Shown: positions 1 to 11,633, counted from the stretch's first letter. The stretch is 64,000 nt of DNA from Chamaecyparis obtusa (GCA_027943335.1 BSBK01002801.1:124001-188000), one strand, 5' to 3'. A program made the numbers and translations. The notes: generated by a model not told the origin, from the sequence alone.

Positions 1-1
1 T

Positions 2-577
2 ATTGCTGAAGAGGAAATTGATAGTGACAGTGATGATTTTGATATTGAAGTAGTTTATGTTGCTATGAAAGATGATTCTGATGAAGATGAGAAAACTGTA
101 CTTATTTCTTATGTGAGTAAAGGTGATAAATGGATTATTGATAGTGGCTTCTCAAATCACATGACTGGTGATAAAAGTAAATTTGAAACCCTAGATCATT
201 ACAAAGGTAGAAGTGTTAAGTTTGGTAATGATGCACCATGTCATGTGAGAGGAAAAGGATCAATTAAGCTAACTGATAAGATCACATGTGAAAATGCCTA
301 TTGGGTTGAAGGTCTTAACTATAATTTTCTAAGTGTTGCACAACTTAATAGCACTAGTTACTGAGTGGAGTTTCATCATAGAAAGGATAAAATATTTGAT
401 TCTACTGGTGAACTAATTGGAAGTGGAGAACACACTAGAGGTAATTTGTTCTATCTAGATCTATCTGAAGAGACATGTTTATTTGCACAATTTGATGATG
501 TATGGTTATGGCATAAGAGGCTATGTCATGTTAACTTTGACAATCTAGTAAATATTATTAAAAAAGAAGAAAGTTAG
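2..577 (+). pseudogene. copia aspartic protease plus GAG-pre-integrase region (broken)
   Basis: An open frame enters from the left edge with an acidic stretch (EEEIDSDSDD, then DDSDEDE), as often seen between gag and protease in plant copia elements. It reaches the retroviral-type protease active site DSG (140-148) within WIIDSGFSNHMTGD, a hallmark of plant copia proteases, which cleave the Gag-Pol polyprotein. The frame stops at 362-364, continues at once in the same frame, and holds the pre-integrase segment with the LWHKRLCH zinc-binding histidines near 505-535. A second stop follows near 575. The protein would act inside the virus-like particle. The protease motif is intact, but the frame is not. 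Confidence 0.88.
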
Positions 578-1480
578 AGGTTTACTAAGATTGAAGAAAC
601 CTGATAATGTGATGTGTAAACAATGTCAGTTGGGTAAAATGACGAAGTCTAGTTTCAAGAGAAAGACATTTACTTCTGAAAATATTTTGGATTTGGTTCA
701 TACTGGCCTTTGTGGACCTATGGGTGTACAAAGTTATTGTGGTGCTAAATACTTTATTCTATTTGTTGATGACTACACTAGGATGATGACTGTAATATTT
801 TTGAAAGAAAAATATAATGCATTTTAGTTGTTTAAGTGGTACTTGACAAAAAGTTGAAAAAGAAACAGGTAAAAGCTTGAAATGTCTAAGATTTGACTGA
901 GGTGGAGAGTTAATATCAAATGAGTTCAATATGTTTTGCACTGATAGAGGAATCAGGAGACAGATGTCTGCACCTAGAACACCTCCATAGAATGGTATAG
1001 CTGAGAGGAGAAATAGGTCAATTATAGATTGTGCAAGGACAATAATGATTGAGAAGAATGTTGCAAAAAAATACTGGAGAGAAGTTGTGAGTACAGTTGT
1101 TTATACCTTAAATCAAGTACAAATCAAGAAAGGTACAAATGCTACAGCTTAGGAATTATGGCATGGATGTGCACCTAATGTGAAATACTTTAGAATCTTT
1201 GGGAGAAAATGCTATATACTGAAAGATAATAGGAATGGAAAGTTTGATACAAAAAGTGATGAAGGAATATTCTTAGGTTATTCCACTAAGAGAAAAGCTT
1301 ATAAGTGTTTTAATTCTAACACTAACAAAGTTGTGGAAAGTGAAAATGTGAGAGTTGATGAATATGCAGAGAAAATGAACAAGAAGGTAAACAAGAACCT
1401 GAAGATTATAAATCTTTTGTCTATATGGAAGAAAGAGAGGAAAGTAAGACACTTACACCAGATGCAGAATCATGGGTAAG
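578..1480 (+). pseudogene. copia integrase (broken, first catalytic Asp replaced)
   Basis: The frame after 591 opens with the CKQCQLGK zinc-finger cysteines, which follow the two histidines of the preceding segment (HHCC domain), and then enters the catalytic core. The copia consensus HTDLCGP reads HTGLCGP here. The codon at 705-707 is GGC where an Asp codon is expected, so the first acid of the D,D-35-E triad is gone. From about 825 to 1180 the frame is riddled with stops, though scattered core blocks are legible (an APQQNG-like and an AERRNR-like region near 965-1020). The frame recovers at 1180-1479 with the conserved FGRKCY and EGIFLGYS blocks of the C-terminal part. It cannot have made an active enzyme in its present state. 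Confidence 0.88.
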
Positions 1481-1679
1481 GAATGTCGACCATCAGGAGG
1501 ATGATGTCGAGCAATCAGAAGCTGAAACTAAAATTTTTCATGATGAACTTGAAGATCAATGAGAAAATAAATCTGAACCTACATTGGCACAGTATGTGAG
1601 AAGACATCATAATCCTAAGAAAATCATTGGAGATAAGGAATCTGGAGTCTTGACCATAAGTAAGTTGAAAGACCCTACA

Positions 1680-2430
1680 TGTTTATTATGTGAGTTTGAG
1701 CCTAAGATAGTAAAATATGCTTTAGAGAATGAAGATTGGATTCAAGCTATGAATGAATAAATGGATAAAATAGAAAATAATGATACCTAGACTCTGGTGC
1801 TGAGACTAGAAAACAAGAATGTTATTGGAAAAAAATGGGTATTCAAAAACAATCTTACATGGACAAGTCACAAGGAACAAGGAAATATTGGTATGCAAGG
1901 GTTATGCAAAAGAAGAAGGAATAGACTATGGGGAAACATTTTCCCCTATAGCAAGATTAGAAGGAGTGAGAACTCTACTTGCATATGCTACTTATAGAGA
2001 CTTCAAAGTATATTAGATGGATGTCAAGTCTACATTTATAAATGGTATATTAGAAGTATACATTGAACAACCTAAAGGATTTGTTGATCCAAACAAGAAA
2101 AATATGGTTTGCAAACTGAACAAGGTGTTGTATGGATTGAAGCAAGCCCCCATAGCATGGTATGAGAGGATGCACAATTAGTTGATAAAGATTGTATTTA
2201 CAAGAAAAAATGACAACAACAATCTGTACATGAAAGATGAAGAAGGTAAAGGGATTTTTTTAGCTGAAATTTTTGTGGATGATATCATATTTGGAGGACA
2301 AAATGCCCTATGTCAAAAATTTTCAAATGAGATGCAAACTAAGTTTGAGATGTCTATGTCTGGTGAGATAAAATTCTTTGTTGGTTTGCAAGTCTATCAG
2401 ATGGAGAAAGATATCTTTATCACATAATCT
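1680..2430 (+). pseudogene. copia reverse transcriptase (broken, FVDD motif retained)
   Basis: Plant copia RT blocks are present in order: NEDWIQAMNE, GKKWVFK, a frameshift near 1860, YGETFSPIARLEGVRTLLA, MDVKSTFINGIL, LYGLKQAP and the catalytic IFVDDII. It would copy the element RNA into DNA in the particle. In-frame stops sit at several positions where relatives have Gln or Trp (for example before MDVKS at 2014-2016 and in MHN-stop-LIK near 2177), which fits C-to-T decay. The active-site acids survive, but the frame is interrupted at least five times. Confidence 0.92.
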
Positions 2431-3225
2431 AAATATGTCAAAGAGATACTGAAAACTTTTGGTATGGAGGATTCTAGACTAGTAAGTACTCCTATGGCTA
2501 CTGGAAAGAAACTATCTAAAAATAATGATACTGCTAAAGTGAATCAAACCCTGTATAGATCCATAATTGGAAAGCTACAATATGTTGTCCATGGAAGACC
2601 ATATATAGCCCTAGAAGTTGGGATTGTGGAAAGATTCTCTACCAATCCTAAGGAAAATCATATGATGGCTATGAAGAGAATACTAAGATGTCTAAAAGGG
2701 ACAGAAGATTATGGATTATACTACAAGAAGAATGATAAATTTGAACTAATAGTTTACACTAATGCATATTGGGTAGGAAATGTTGATGATAGGAAAAGTA
2801 CAAGTTGTGGAGAATTCTTCCTAGGAAAGAGATTAGTCTCCTAGACAAGCAAGAAATAAAACTGCATTTCCCAATCTATAGCAGAAGTTGAGTATGTAGA
2901 AGCTACAGTGAACTATTCAAATCTAGTATGGATCAAGCAATTGTTGAAAGGAATGAAAGAGGAAATCACTAAGCTGGTTATTATTTTCTATGATAACACA
3001 AGTGCTATCAACATATCAAACAATCCAGTGATGCACACAAAGACTAAACATATGGCTATCAAGTATCATTACTTGAGGGAATTGGTACAAGATAAAGAAG
3101 TGAGAATGGGATATGTGAATACAAAGGAACAACTAGAAGACATATTTATAGAGGCTTTACCAAAGGATGCTCATGACTATCTTAGAGGTAAATTAGGGGT
3201 GCTTCCCCTAACTGAGGTTGCCTAG
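2431..3225 (+). pseudogene. copia RT connection and RNase H (broken)
   Basis: This frame continues from the RT with blocks typical of copia elements: MEDSRLVSTPMATG, YRSIIGKLQYV, and then RNase H. The block normally read as YTDADWAG is YTNAYWVG here, so one catalytic Asp is Asn and the next acid is Tyr. The later YDNTSAINIS and KTKHM blocks are well kept. The protein ends at the familiar EDIFIEALP block (ADIFTKALP in relatives) and stops at 3223-3225. Stops interrupt it near 2842 and 2857. RNase H would remove the RNA strand during reverse transcription. The coding end marks the start of the 3' untranslated region. Confidence 0.9.
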
Positions 3226-3716
3226 TCAACTAGGAGCACTACATTAAATGTGCTGCATAGAATATCTAACAAATTGATGCAGGAAAGATCACACTTTAGG
3301 AGCTTCCTAGAGTTCTGAAAAGAACATAAAAGTTGATAATCAGTCATAAGAAAGATGACTGAGGGAGAAATATTGATACTGGACTAACAAGATGACATCT
3401 ACATATGAAGGATGTAAGTGCTAGATACTACTTTGGCATTATTGTCAAAGAGGGAGAGATTCAGATGATAACATAGAAATAAAGAACATTGAGGTATATG
3501 TTCCAAGATTATGAGATTTTGAGAATCAGAGGGAGAGAGATATAGAAAAGATTAAGAGGGAGTAACTATGTGAATAGTTAAGCAAAGCTAATTTGTTTTG
3601 AATCAGAATGAAGCTAAGGATATTATAAATCTTTCTAATGTACTGACATTTTTTGGATTGGTTGGTAAATCATGTGTTATTCATGTGGTGTTGCCATCAA
3701 TGCCAAAGAGGGAGAT
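3226..3716 (+). promoter_or_regulatory. copia 3' untranslated region with two hairpin-plus-polypurine units
   Basis: There is no coding frame. Two near-identical units occur. At 3431-3459 the arms CTTTGGCA and TGTCAAAG (8 pairs, one a G-U) flank a 4-nt loop and are followed directly by AGGGAGAGA. At 3691-3715 the arms TTGCCAT and ATGCCAA (one mismatch) flank CA and are followed by AGAGGGAGA, then one T and the LTR at 3717. The second is placed exactly where the plus-strand primer (polypurine tract) must lie. The first is an extra upstream copy of unknown use. Confidence 0.75.
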
Positions 3717-5222
3717 TGTTGGAAACTACAATTGAAATAATTTTTGTATTGTCATTGATGTCAAACCTTAACTAGTAAGATAGTTTCTATCTAATAAATT
3801 ACTATATCTATTGATTGATGAAAAGGATTAGGGAAAGGGAGGTAACAAGAGAACCTAGGGAAAGGTTTAGTTATTTGATACTTCAATGAGTACTTGATTA
3901 TTTGGCACATTGATAAGATAATGTATTGTTTATCTAAGTAAGAAGAAAGACTGAAGAAGTAGGCTTAACTAAGAAAAAGTGAAGAAATCTAGTTTAAGTC
4001 GAGTGATGTTAGTGTCGATCGAGTGCTAGTATATGCCAAGTAAATTTAGTGTTGATCAAACATCAGTTTATGCCGAGTGACGGGAAATTACTGAGCAAGA
4101 CAGTGTTAGCTAAGGAAGATAGTTTGTAGAGATGGTCAAGTTACACAGTGATGACTGAGGAGATGAACACAGTATTGATCAAGTGTCAGTAATTTACATT
4201 TGGAGAAAGAATTTAGATTCCCAGTCGACATAGTTGAATTCTTGGGTTATGTAAATCCTGTTGACTTTATTAATTGATTGTATGGAGAATTTAATGTATG
4301 GTAAATTATTTTACTATGGATTCAATGAGAAGTTTGAAGATGTATCTAGAAGGAAGGATGAAGAACTTAAATGTTGGAATAATTCAATGAATCTGACCTA
4401 AACCTAAGATCTACAGAGGAGATTAAGCGATAAAAGATGGATCTACCTAAGTGAAGACGTATAAAGGAAAACCTAGTTATTAGGTTACAGAGTATGCTCA
4501 AGTTCTTGATGTTATTGGCTGATAAGTCTAAGAAGAAGGCTGAAGGTGAAGGCATTTATCAAAGTTGTGATTGCTTGAAGTGAATTTTGAGCAGATCAAT
4601 GATGGAGATGGAAATGGAACTCAGTCAGTAAATCAACATATATGTGCGAATTGGATCTTTTATTTGAAAAGTGAGTTGTATGTTTTTCAGATTAGAAACT
4701 ATTGCTACTTTCTAATCATTGTATCAGTCTAAATCCTTTAATCAAAGTTGACCTAACAATCATTGTTTAAATCCTTTAATCAAGGTGGAATTCTAATGGA
4801 ATGTACTTAAATCCTTTAACTAGGTCACTTTTGATAGAGTGTTTAAATCCTTTAACAGGGTCACACCTAGCAATGTGTTTGTAAACCTTTAACAAGGTTG
4901 GATTTTCACAGAGCTCACTTCAGAAGAGTGAAAATATCAGTAACATGTTACAAAGTGGTTTTTCCCAAATTGGGCTTCCACTATAAATCCTGGTGTTATA
5001 CTTGTGTGAATGTTTTGATGTGAATGTTTCTATATTCTGCAAGTTAATTACTTTTGGACAGTGAACTGCATGTTATATGTTTCTCGTATATATACTTTAG
5101 AGACCAAGTTGTGTTGGTGATTAGATCTGAGATTGTTGAAGTGTTTAAAAGTTTAATTGGTACATCTGGACCTGAGAACAATTGATTCACCCCCCTCTTT
5201 GTTGTTCTAAATGATTTCAACA
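3717..5222 (+). repeat. copia 3' LTR (1.5 kb)
   Basis: The LTR starts TGTTGGAAAC after the polypurine tract and ends with ATTTCAACA, giving 5-bp inverted ends TGTTG/CAACA. Near the 3' end it has the block GATTCACCCCCC, common at copia LTR ends, and a thymine-rich block TTTTTCCCAAATTGGG shortly before. It should hold promoter and polyadenylation signals, but I cannot place the transcription start. A 38-bp periodic array lies within it (4731-4890). The flanking DNA 3' of the LTR begins at 5223. Confidence 0.88.
4731..4890 (+). repeat. five-copy ~38-bp array inside the copia LTR
   Basis: The core AAATCCTTTAA followed by a short variable part and AGGT recurs at 4731, 4769, 4809, 4845 and (as AAACCTTTAAC) 4883. 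Spacings are 38, 40, 36 and 38 bp. The spacer sequences differ while the core is kept. A related array is present in the split copia LTR at 35874-35960. Confidence 0.8.
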
Positions 5223-6027
5223 ATACACTCACTCAATTTGGTGATGCAAGCAATTGGCACCCAAATAGAGTGGATGAAAGAAATATACTAGGAGGCTAAG
5301 GAGATTTAGATGTTTGTGACAAGCCACCAAAAGTCACAATCAATTTTTAGAACTTTTTAAAAATTGAAATTATTGAAGGTAAATTTTAAAATTTAATCTA
5401 TTTAGTTTTATTTATCATTTTATGTCATGTTTTACATAATTAAATAAATTATTGTTTTAATTTATTTACATATTTTAAATGTTTTATTAACTTACTATTA
5501 ATATGTTCTTTGTAATGCCCCACCAGGAAACCTAAGAGATATTAACCTAAAACATGTTACTAAGTTTACAAAATATTTTTTTTCTTAAAGGTTTACAAAT
5601 AGTATTGATTAACAAAGCGGAAGTAAAAAATAAAGTCCATATATACACAAACATAACATCAATTTCAGATAACAAATATCAAGGGTTCCTTGATGTAGAA
5701 ATTATGTAATTACAATAATCATCTAAATCTTCCATATAGTACATTATAAATACATCTGAATAATGAAGTATGCATAATCACCCACATCCATTGCACAAGT
5801 TGCAGGGTATGCAATTATGTAACTAAGTACAAAGTACAAATAAAGAAAGAATAGGAATAAGTCTTCCAAGAAGATAGGATAAGAAGCAACTGCAACAAGG
5901 ATCATCCTACACTGGTACAGGAACATCAGAGTCTCAAATGGTAAAAGAATAACTATCTCGTGACCTCATAGAAACTTGTGTTTCCACTCCCACCGTGCTA
6001 AGGAGATAACATTAAACCAATTAGGAA
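5223..6027. other. non-coding DNA between copia LTR and reversed copia LTR
   Basis: No coding frame is supported. The stretch is AT-rich, with runs such as TTTTAATTTATTTACA. The sequence TGTAATGCCCCACCAGG at 5512 resembles the start of some gypsy-type LTRs in this window (compare TGTAATACCCC at 48634). It might open an older LTR-like unit continuing past 7139, but no partner copy is present to prove it. Confidence 0.4.
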
Positions 6028-7139
6028 TGGGAACACTAAGAGGGGGGGTGAATCAGTGTTTAGTATAATTAATCTTTTCTTTTACTCTTGAAACTTAACT
6101 TGAATGCTTAAGTACTGAAATGAATATTAACATAATCAAGATGCATGAACACAACACATAACACCAATATGGTTACAAGGAAACCCAAATAGGTAAAAAC
6201 CCCGGTGGGAATTGACACCCACTAATAAATTGCCCTAGTGTCTTGTGATCCTTGTTAGAAGATCTTACAACCCTATTAGGAGTTGATCTTTACAATGCAA
6301 TAAGTACAGTGACCTGGTCAAAGGTCAGACCTTGTTAGGATTCTTTTATGATTGACCCTATTAGGGGTGAGGACACATTGTCTGAGAGCTCACTGCTCAA
6401 GTGGTGAAGGATACAACCTTCTGATCTCAGATACAGACTATATTTGTTGGATGAACTAGCACTGTGACACTGCTTGTTTGATCATTTCCTTTGATGTGTT
6501 GATGATTTGACCTCTTGAAAAGCTCTAATACATCTTAACTACTCTTCATACACTTCTTCTCTACTTATCTCAACTCTATATTCACTTCCATACTTATTAC
6601 AAAGGGCGCATCTCATATTTATATGCGCTTATCAAAATAATTAACTAGGTCGGCCTATAACCGATTACATACAACACTTCCAATTGAATTAGCTCAAGCA
6701 TGTTTACATACAAACATAATTACATGTCTATAACCTAAATACAATAGGAACATGGCCTTTACAAAACAATATTATCATCGCTAATCAAATTACCAACAGT
6801 CAGCTACATACTCTATTCTGTTCTGGCATTCATCGGTTGTACCTCTTCAACTGTCTGTATCTTCATCATATCATGGTCTCATCTAATCATGCTCTCTTAG
6901 ACTTAGCATGAATACATACATACAAGCTTAACTTCAAGGGTGCATACCTTAACTAGGTCATACACACGTGTGTTGATGCTTTGACCTTCTGGTATTCTGC
7001 TAACTGTCTAGTCTTCTGTACTTAGCCAAATTCTGATCTTTTGATGATGTACGCTGACTCCAAAACACTATATGACTTTATTACCATAATGACAACACTA
7101 TATTTAGTCATATACAATAGTATAGTCAACTTGCCAACA
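6028..7139 (-). mobile_element. reversed copia LTR, solo or 5'-truncated
   Basis: Read on the minus strand, the segment starts TGTTGGCAAG (7139) and ends near TTCCCA (6028). It carries the same landmarks as the copia LTR at 3717-5222: the CACTGATTCACCCCCCC block near its end (6033-6057) and the CACCGGGGTTTTTACC-type block at 6196-6215. Next to 7139, on its upstream side, lies ATCCCATTGGGGTTT, which looks like a decayed copia polypurine tract, so a few dozen internal bases may be kept. No RNase H remnant follows. The 8-mer CAATTAGG occurs on both sides (6018-6025 and 7173-7180). No 5-bp duplication abuts the LTR ends I chose, so the ends are uncertain by some bases. Confidence 0.7.
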
Positions 7140-8584
7140 AAACCCCAATGGGATAATAATACCAAAATAAATCAATTAGGTAAAACTAAGCAAGGGTCCT
7201 GTAAGTAATTCCTATCTCAAGGGTACAACTCAACAACTCAAAGGTACACATACTAATCTAGAGGAAACCAACACATATAGGAAACCTAAGATGAAATTAG
7301 GGAAGTGTCATCACATATGTCAACCCTGTGGAACGATCTCACTAGACTTAGACTCCCAAGTGTAATCATATGCAAAACCTAAAACCCTCTCATGTAGACA
7401 AGGATAATTGATCATGCCAAAACTCATGGCCACAACTAGATGGGAAAGAATATTATATCACTCCCATCCATTGCCTATACTAGCACTCAAGACATGGGTG
7501 ATGAATCCATTATCTTATTAATTCATTTTAAACCCCTATTTAATTTATATTGTAACTTGTTTAAGTAACCTACTAAGGATACCCAGGTATCCACTTCATA
7601 GGTCATCACAAATCATAGCCTCAAAAATTTGGTTCCAAAGTATAACAGGAACACAAATAAATAATTTCCATCATAATAAAATCACCTTCCATAAGGTTGG
7701 GTCATAACAAAGATCAACTGCCACAGAAGTATGCAAGGCAAACAAAACATAATTCATTAACCCTAACTTTGCCTCTGGTAACAATCCTAAAAGGATGACA
7801 TAAAAGATTCTCTCTTAACCCAAAATGCAGAAGGAAAAATACACAAAATAATTTAATTAATAATAAACTAATTTGTAAAGTTTCATTACATAAATTAATT
7901 TATTAAATAATCACTAATCAAACTATGATTACATCATTGAATTTTAAATTCCACACCAATCAAATCAATTTATAATGTTATAAAATAAATTGATTCCAAG
8001 TTTAAAAATTTCTAAAACAAATATACTAAAACAAATATAATTCAGCATAACTAAATAAATCTAATTAATTAATTCACCTCAATAACTCCATATTGTTTAA
8101 TGAAAATAAAAAAATAGAAATAATAATTCACACTATTATTAAACAACATGTGTTAATAATAATACCATTATTAATTATTAATATTTAATTAAATTTATAA
8201 TACAAATTTATATTATTAATTACCACATATTTTTAATAATAATAATATTTTTAATTAATAAATAATAATTAATTATTTAAATAAAATATATATTTAAAAC
8301 TTATTTATATAATTAATAATAAATATAAAAACATAATGCAAAAAAGGTTAGTGGGGGAGGGATTTAACCCTCCCCACGCTACCCCCTCGCGACAGTGCTA
8401 CTGTCGTCCAGCAGTTGCCCTACCTTTCCAATGATAAATTATTTTTAAATAATAAATTTATCTTCTATTTGAAAATTGAATTTTGATAATTAATTAAATC
8501 TTTAAAGTGTATTTAATTAATTTTCATTAATATTATACTTTTTTTTTCCACAAATAGACTTTTAATTAAATCTTTAAATTTAAT
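7140..8584. other. AT-rich non-coding stretch
   Basis: No coding frame is supported. From about 7840 to 8340 the sequence is almost pure A/T with many TTAATTAA-type palindromes. A GC-rich island with two hairpins interrupts it at 8351-8406 (listed separately). The first part, 7200-7800, is more mixed in composition and may be the interior of an old repeat, but I recognise no family. Confidence 0.5.
8351..8406. other. GC-rich double hairpin in AT-rich DNA
   Basis: Two inverted repeats stand in tandem. At 8351-8376 the arms GTGGGGGAGGG and CCCTCCCCAC pair around ATTTAA with one extra G in the left arm. At 8390-8406 the arms CGACAGT and ACTGTCG pair perfectly around GCT. The flanks are over 80% A/T by eye for hundreds of bases, so the island is abrupt. 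No terminator or RNA-gene identity is claimed. Confidence 0.75.
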
Positions 8585-9373
8585 AAATGTATTTAATTAA
8601 TTTTCATTAATTAAATACTTTCACATTTAATTATCTATATTTAGTAAGAACTAATTATCTAAACCATATAATTAATCTAAATAAATTATTTAATCATAAC
8701 AATCATACCAACCAGTCAAAGACCAACTGAACTCAATAAAACACCAATCATGCTCAAGGGAAAGGTTTATGGACTCATGTCCCCTGGACGAAAATTAGAA
8801 GCGTAAAATATCATAAAATTGTCTATTATTTCAGGACAATAAAATGGCTTAGGTTAGGATTTGGATCTGAATATTATCTCCCCTCTCTTACCATTGAGAT
8901 TTTGTGATAGGGCATGCTCATCTTGACAATTCAAGGAAGTCGATGTCCAGTACCTACAAACCTACATAAAAGACAAGCAGGTACATACATGTATATATAT
9001 AACAAGCAATGGCAGGGATCGGCACATTGTGTGGATCCTGCAAGAAGGTAACTATGACTTCATCCCTCAACCATATCAAACATGTCAAACAAGAAAAGTA
9101 AAAGCATACATGATAGCCATACACATGCAAGTATGGGGTAAGTAAAATCATAAACATAAACAACATTTTAAACATATATTAAATAATCATCATCAAAGTA
9201 ACTAACATCATCTAACTACAAATATATGATGTCCCATAATTAACCAATATCAAATCACCATGTAATGGTATACATCCAAAACCACATAATAAAACTAAAA
9301 TGATCAATGCATACATAAAAGTGGCCTAAAAGAGTTTGGCAATATAAAATTGTAAAGTAAACTATGGGTGGGC
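8585..9373. repeat. tandem duplication, copy 1 (~0.8 kb)
   Basis: This is the first of two direct copies. Landmarks repeat in order at an offset of about 823-828 bp: ATTATCTATATTTAGTAAG, ATGCTCAAGGGAAAGG, GATTTGGATCTGAATATT, GGCAGGGATC, ATGATAGCCATACACATG and ACTATGGGTGGGC. Short open frames on the minus strand here (8954-9175) are matched in copy 2 but are low-complexity and match nothing I know. Confidence 0.9.
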
Positions 9374-9412
9374 CATCCACCCCCCCTAAAATTAGGCTTA
9401 CTCCTATTTAAT

Positions 9413-10196
9413 AAATTTATTTAATTAATTTTCATTAATTAAATACTTTCACATTAAATTATCTATATTTAGTAAGAACTAATTATCTAAACCACATAAT
9501 TAATCTAAATAAATTATTTTATCATAGCAATCATAGCAACCAACCAAAGACTAACTGAACCCAATAAAACACTAATCATGCTCAAGGGAAAGGTTTATGA
9601 ACTCACGTCACCTGGATGAATTCGGAATGGTTATCAGAAACTTGTCTATTATTTAAAGACAATAAAATGGCTTAGGTTGGGATTTGGATCTGAATATTAT
9701 CTCCCCTCTCTTAACATTGAGACTTTGCGATAAGGCACGCTCATCCTGAAAATTTAGGGAAGTCGATGTCTAGTAGGTCGACAAACCTACATAAAATACA
9801 AGCATGTACATACATGTATATAAGTAACAAGCAATGGCAGGGATCAGGACATCGTGTGGATCTCCCAAGCAGGTAACTACGACTCCATCTCTCAAACATA
9901 TCAAACATTGTCAAATAGGAAAAGTAAAAGCATACATGATAGCCATACACATGAAAGTATGGGGTAAGTAAAATCATAAACATAAACAACATTTTAAACA
10001 TATAAATAATCATCATCAAAGTAACTAACATCATCTAACTGCAAATATATGATGTCCCATAATTAACCACTATCAAATCACGATGTAATGTTATACATCC
10101 AAAACTACATAATAAAACTGAAATAATCAATGCACATATAAAAGTGGCCTAAAAGAGTTTGGAAATATAAAACTTAAAATTAAACTATGGGTGGGC
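9413..10196. repeat. tandem duplication, copy 2 (~0.8 kb)
   Basis: This is the second direct copy, separated from the first by about 40 bp (9374-9412, containing CCACCCCCCCTAAAATTAGG). Differences are scattered substitutions and small indels. Copy 2 ends at ACTATGGGTGGGC, and the hAT transposase remnant begins directly after it. Confidence 0.9.
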
Positions 10197-11408
10197 ACTA
10201 CATTCTTAGGTTGTTGAGACCAGGTTTTCATCTCACACTATTGTTCTAACAATACTTGTGAAGGTGAAAGAGGCTTTGGGTCAGATGGTTATTAGAAACC
10301 AATGGGGCATCTGGAAGAAGTCAAATTCAGAGAGGACCCAAAAGGTGAAGATATTGATCTTGGATGATGATTGGTGGGTTCATGTGGAATATGCATTAGA
10401 ATTCATTGAACCTTTCATGTCTATGTTTGGGTTTGCTGATATAGATGAACCATGCTTGGGGGATGTCTATGACAGCATGGACACAATGTTGTTGAAAATA
10501 AATTTGGCAATACAAAGGAGAGGGAATGATCCTTCAAACACCTTTTTTCAAAAGGGTGCAAGCCATTATTCTACACCGTTGGAACAAGATGACCACACCA
10601 TTGCACCTCCTTGCATATGATCTATCTCCCAGTTACTATAGCTCACAAGTAATTTATATCCCAAGGAGAGTGCCACCACATAGAGATTCTAAGGTTTATA
10701 ATGGGTACAAGAGGGAATTTAGTAGACTCTTTAGTGATCGAGATGTGGAGTCAAGTGTTAGGAAAGAATTTGGATTGTTTGTCTCAAGAAAAAACCTTTC
10801 CCCATGTGATGTCAATGACCAATGTAGAATGGATGATTTTACATGGTGGTACCTCCATATTAAAGATTATATGTACCTCCAATCTATTACAATCAAGATC
10901 CTCTCATAAATAAGATTTTTTTGGGCCACTTGTATTGTAGAATTTAGCACTTAACATTCTTGAATTTATCTTGTATTTTTTATTTTTTATTTTGTTGGGT
11001 TTCTCTGAGGTTGCATTCTCTTCTTCTGCTAAATAGAATTGGATTACATGCTCCATTATCTACTCAATTATGTGTAACCGGTTGGTTACAAAAAAATTTA
11101 AAGACTTGGTGTATATTCATACCAATTTTTACATTTTATCATGTAAGGATCCCCAATACAAGAAGGGGGAAGAAAGCTTTGGGATGTAGCACCTGAGTCT
11201 GCTGACTTGGATGCACTTGGATGCAACCATTAAGGATATTTCTAGAGCCACTATGGTGGATGTGGATGATGATGATGATGATGACATACCACATGGTCCA
11301 TTTAGTGCTAGTGGAACCACATTAGGTTCTAATGATGATGATGATCTACTTGCAACCGCTGAAAACCCATCGATGATGTTTTTTTTTTATAATCCATATG
11401 ATGATTGA
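10197..11408 (+). pseudogene. hAT-family transposase (C-terminal two thirds, broken)
   Basis: The frame reads TRFSSH, VKEALGQMVIRNQWGIWKKS, ILDDDWW, MDTMLLKI, then shifts frame near 10545 to read LHRWNKMTTPLHLLAY, RRVPPHRD, EFGLFVS and TWWYLH. These blocks are typical of plant hAT transposases with a DUF659-type core and a C-terminal hAT dimerisation domain. The conserved SxVAxSSSAxRNWS block follows at 11010 as SEVAFSSSAK-stop-NW, after about 100 non-coding bases that may be a decayed intron. The tail has KDLVYIHTNF, then DPQYKKG in another frame, and an acidic Asp run (11262-11283). A transposase cuts and pastes its own DNA. The zinc-finger N-terminus and terminal inverted repeats are not seen. 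Confidence 0.85.
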
Positions 11409-11633
11409 TGAACATTGAACATTGAATCATGTTTCATGAACTACATTTTCATTTTTAAATTCAGTAATTCAATGTAATTATTTTCATCAAAGTCATGAAA
11501 ATAGATCAGTGATCAAGTATTTAAATTTTTAATGTTTATCTTTTCCATTTGGCATTGATCAATGATCAAGCATCATAATATGAAATGATTTAGTTTTAGA
11601 ATTCTATATATTTCTCTTACTTTTTTGTATGTA

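Larger units (their letters stand above)
1..5222 (+). mobile_element. Ty1/copia LTR retrotransposon, 5' part outside the window
   Basis: A copia-type element runs from the left window edge to the end of its 3' LTR. Domain order is protease, integrase, reverse transcriptase, RNase H, which is the Ty1/copia order (integrase before RT). It ends with a polypurine tract at 3707-3715 and an LTR at 3717-5222 with TGTTG...CAACA ends. The gag gene and the 5' LTR lie beyond the window, so the target duplication cannot be checked. Every domain carries stops or frameshifts, and catalytic residues of integrase and RNase H are lost, so this copy is dead. The identification is firm; the lineage within copia is not determined. 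Confidence 0.93.

Noticed and set aside
8954..10034. Minus-strand hydrophobic open frames in the tandem duplication
   Set aside because: They are present in both copies only because the DNA is duplicated. They are low-complexity, lack motifs, and their ends differ between copies.
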